DNA of 64,000 nucleotides, taken from Tipula vernalis. Taxonomy: Eukaryota > Arthropoda > Insecta > Diptera > Tipulidae. Position 1 is the first letter of the stretch; each line of letters begins with the position of its first letter. The translations under genes and the position numbers were made by a program. The notes beneath the pieces are model-generated. The model ran no database searches. It was not told where the DNA came from and saw only the letters and a program-made list of their open reading frames with translations. Location: the NCBI GenBank assembly GCA_958295665.1, contig OY282558.1:63290789-63354788 (forward strand), read 5' to 3'. Shown piece by piece: positions 63,226 through 64,000 of the stretch.

Positions 63226-64000
63226 AGAACCGCAATCTGAGCACAATTGCAGATTTTGGATTTTTACAGCTCTGAATCGGCTGAGCTATAGTAAGGTGAT
63301 TTTCTTCGAATCGAATTTGCTACGAAATGTATGGTTTAGCAATAACAGGTCCCGTGACCTATTATTTGAGGTATGAAGAACCGCAATCTGAGCACAATTG
63401 CAGATTTTGGATTTTTACAGCTCTGAATCGGCTGAGCTATATTAAGGTGATTTTCTTCGAATCGAATTTGCTACGAAATGTATGGTTTAGCAATTACAGG
63501 TCCCGTGACCTATTATTTGAGGTATGAAGAACCGCAATCTGAGCACAATTGCAGATTTTGGATTTTTACAGCTCTGAATCGGCTGAGCTATATTAAGGTG
63601 ATTTTCTTCGAATCGAATTTGCTACGAAATGTATGGTTTAGCAATTACAGGTCCCGTGACCTATTATTTGAGGTATGAAGAACCGCAATCTGAGCACAAT
63701 TGCAGATTTTGGATTTTTACAGCTCTGAATCGGCTGAGCTATAGTAAGGTGATTTCTTCGAATCGATTTTTCTGTGAAATGTATGGAAATAATCAACCAA
63801 TTTCAACGCGGTTTGGCATAACAATTACAGGTCTTGAGACCTATCATTTGAGGTATCAAGAACCGCAATCTGAGCACAATTGCAGATTTTGGATTTTTAC
63901 AGCTCTGAATCGGCTGAGCTATAGTAAGGTGATTTTCTTCGAATCGAATTTGCTACGAAATGTATGGTTTAGCAATTACAGGTCCCGTGACCTATTATTT

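Larger units (their letters stand above)
1..64000 (+). repeat. Tandem satellite array of two related monomers (S, 151 bp; L, 180 bp)
   Basis: Every part of the window is made of one of two related monomers, all in the same direct orientation. Measured from the recurring ATGTATGG, spacings are 151 (S to S), 150 (S to L), 181 (L to S) and 180 bp (L to L). My hand count is about 116 L and about 285 S units. No unique sequence, inversion or inserted mobile element interrupts the array. Units differ mostly by a few diagnostic substitutions. The S consensus is about 39% G+C with 6 CpG per 151 bp. Both window ends fall inside a monomer, so the array is longer than 64 kb. This organisation is typical of eukaryotic heterochromatic satellites. 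The family and host are not recognised. There are no genes to annotate in any stretch. Confidence 0.98.
57432..64000 (+). repeat. Right array domain, resembling the left domain
   Basis: The left-domain variants return: ATTTTCGATTT near 59918 and 61964, GAACGGCAATC near 59290 and 60070, AGCTGTAAGG near 59800 and 61845, and CTATATTAAGG near 61395, 63137, 63440 and 63590. A private variant, GGTCTGTGACC with CATTAAAGG, appears four times. The CTAGCACC and GGGCCCGTG variants are absent. Confidence 0.7.

Noticed and set aside
76..63678. Hundreds of overlapping forward open reading frames of 63-246 codons with near-identical products
   Set aside because: They follow the repeat period exactly, overlap each other in shifted frames, and have no spacing, start context or flanking sequence of genes. 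Variants alter the product without any sign of frame keeping, since S-to-S junctions shift frame each time. They are by-products of the satellite.
1..64000. CRISPR array
   Set aside because: The repeats are 151-180 bp and directly adjacent, with no unique spacers and no cas genes.
1..64000. Gene for a large repeat protein (for example a surface or silk-like protein)
   Set aside because: No frame stays open across the array because most units are 151 bp, not a multiple of three. Stops occur in every S-to-S step.
1..64000. Mobile element or retrotransposon insertion
   Set aside because: I saw no terminal repeats, target-site duplications, poly-A tails or reverse transcriptase/transposase-like coding sequence. 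All bases fit S or L monomers or simple deletions of them.
1..64000. rDNA spacer, tRNA or other RNA gene array
   Set aside because: No cloverleaf, A/B box pair or ribosomal motif was recognised in the consensus. The inverted repeats are too short for a stable structured RNA by themselves.
1..64000. Whole array as an assembly artefact
   Set aside because: Copies carry many distinct, position-specific and mutually consistent variants and irregular higher-order patterns. A collapsed or looped assembly would give exact copies. Single junctions may still be misassembled.
1..64000. Naming a host species
   Set aside because: I do not recognise the monomer. Period, base composition and CpG content are not enough to place the organism beyond a probable eukaryote.

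Overview
The whole 64 kb window is one uninterrupted tandem satellite DNA array. I find no protein-coding gene, RNA gene, transposon or single-copy sequence. All monomers lie head to tail in the same orientation, and the array runs off both ends of the window. This is typical of eukaryotic heterochromatin (centromeric, pericentromeric, subtelomeric or B/sex-chromosome satellite). I do not recognise the family or the species. The consensus is about 39% G+C and is not depleted in CpG.

Two monomers build the array. Monomer S is 151 bp and monomer L is 180 bp. They share a core of about 115 bp, from CAATTACAGGTC to the GTGATT that precedes the linker. They differ in the linker and in the stretch after ATGTATGG: S has a 5-base TTTAG there, while L has 35 bases including CCAATTTCAACGCGG. 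My hand count is about 116 L and about 285 S monomers. L is nearly always preceded by S, giving an SL dimer of 331 bp. S also occurs in long runs on its own. S has two main core haplotypes: Sa (TATTATTTGAGGTATGAAG) and Sb (TATCATTTAAGGTATCTAG).

Three domains can be told apart by diagnostic variants. The left domain (about 1-22.2 kb) carries CTATATTAAGG, ATTTTCGATTT and GAACGGCAATC variants, with local higher-order repeats of 784, 1144 and 993 bp. The middle domain (about 22.2-57.4 kb) carries CTAGCACC/TACTACTCTG and GGGCCCGTG variants. It contains two long S-only tracts and then a cassette of S monomers alternating with a variable number of SL dimers. The right domain (about 57.4-64 kb) again carries the left-domain variants and adds a private GGTCTGTGACC variant. 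The layout suggests that a younger middle block of about 35 kb expanded inside an older array.

Segmental copies inside the array record its unequal-exchange history. Offsets include 784, 964, 993, 1743, 2561, 5430, 14304, 20449 and about 55069 bp. Each monomer has conserved dyads: AGGTC-N4-GACCT, AGCTC-N10-GAGCT and TTCGA-A-TCGAA. Short open frames recur about every 150-330 bp, but they are a by-product of monomer length and are not genes.
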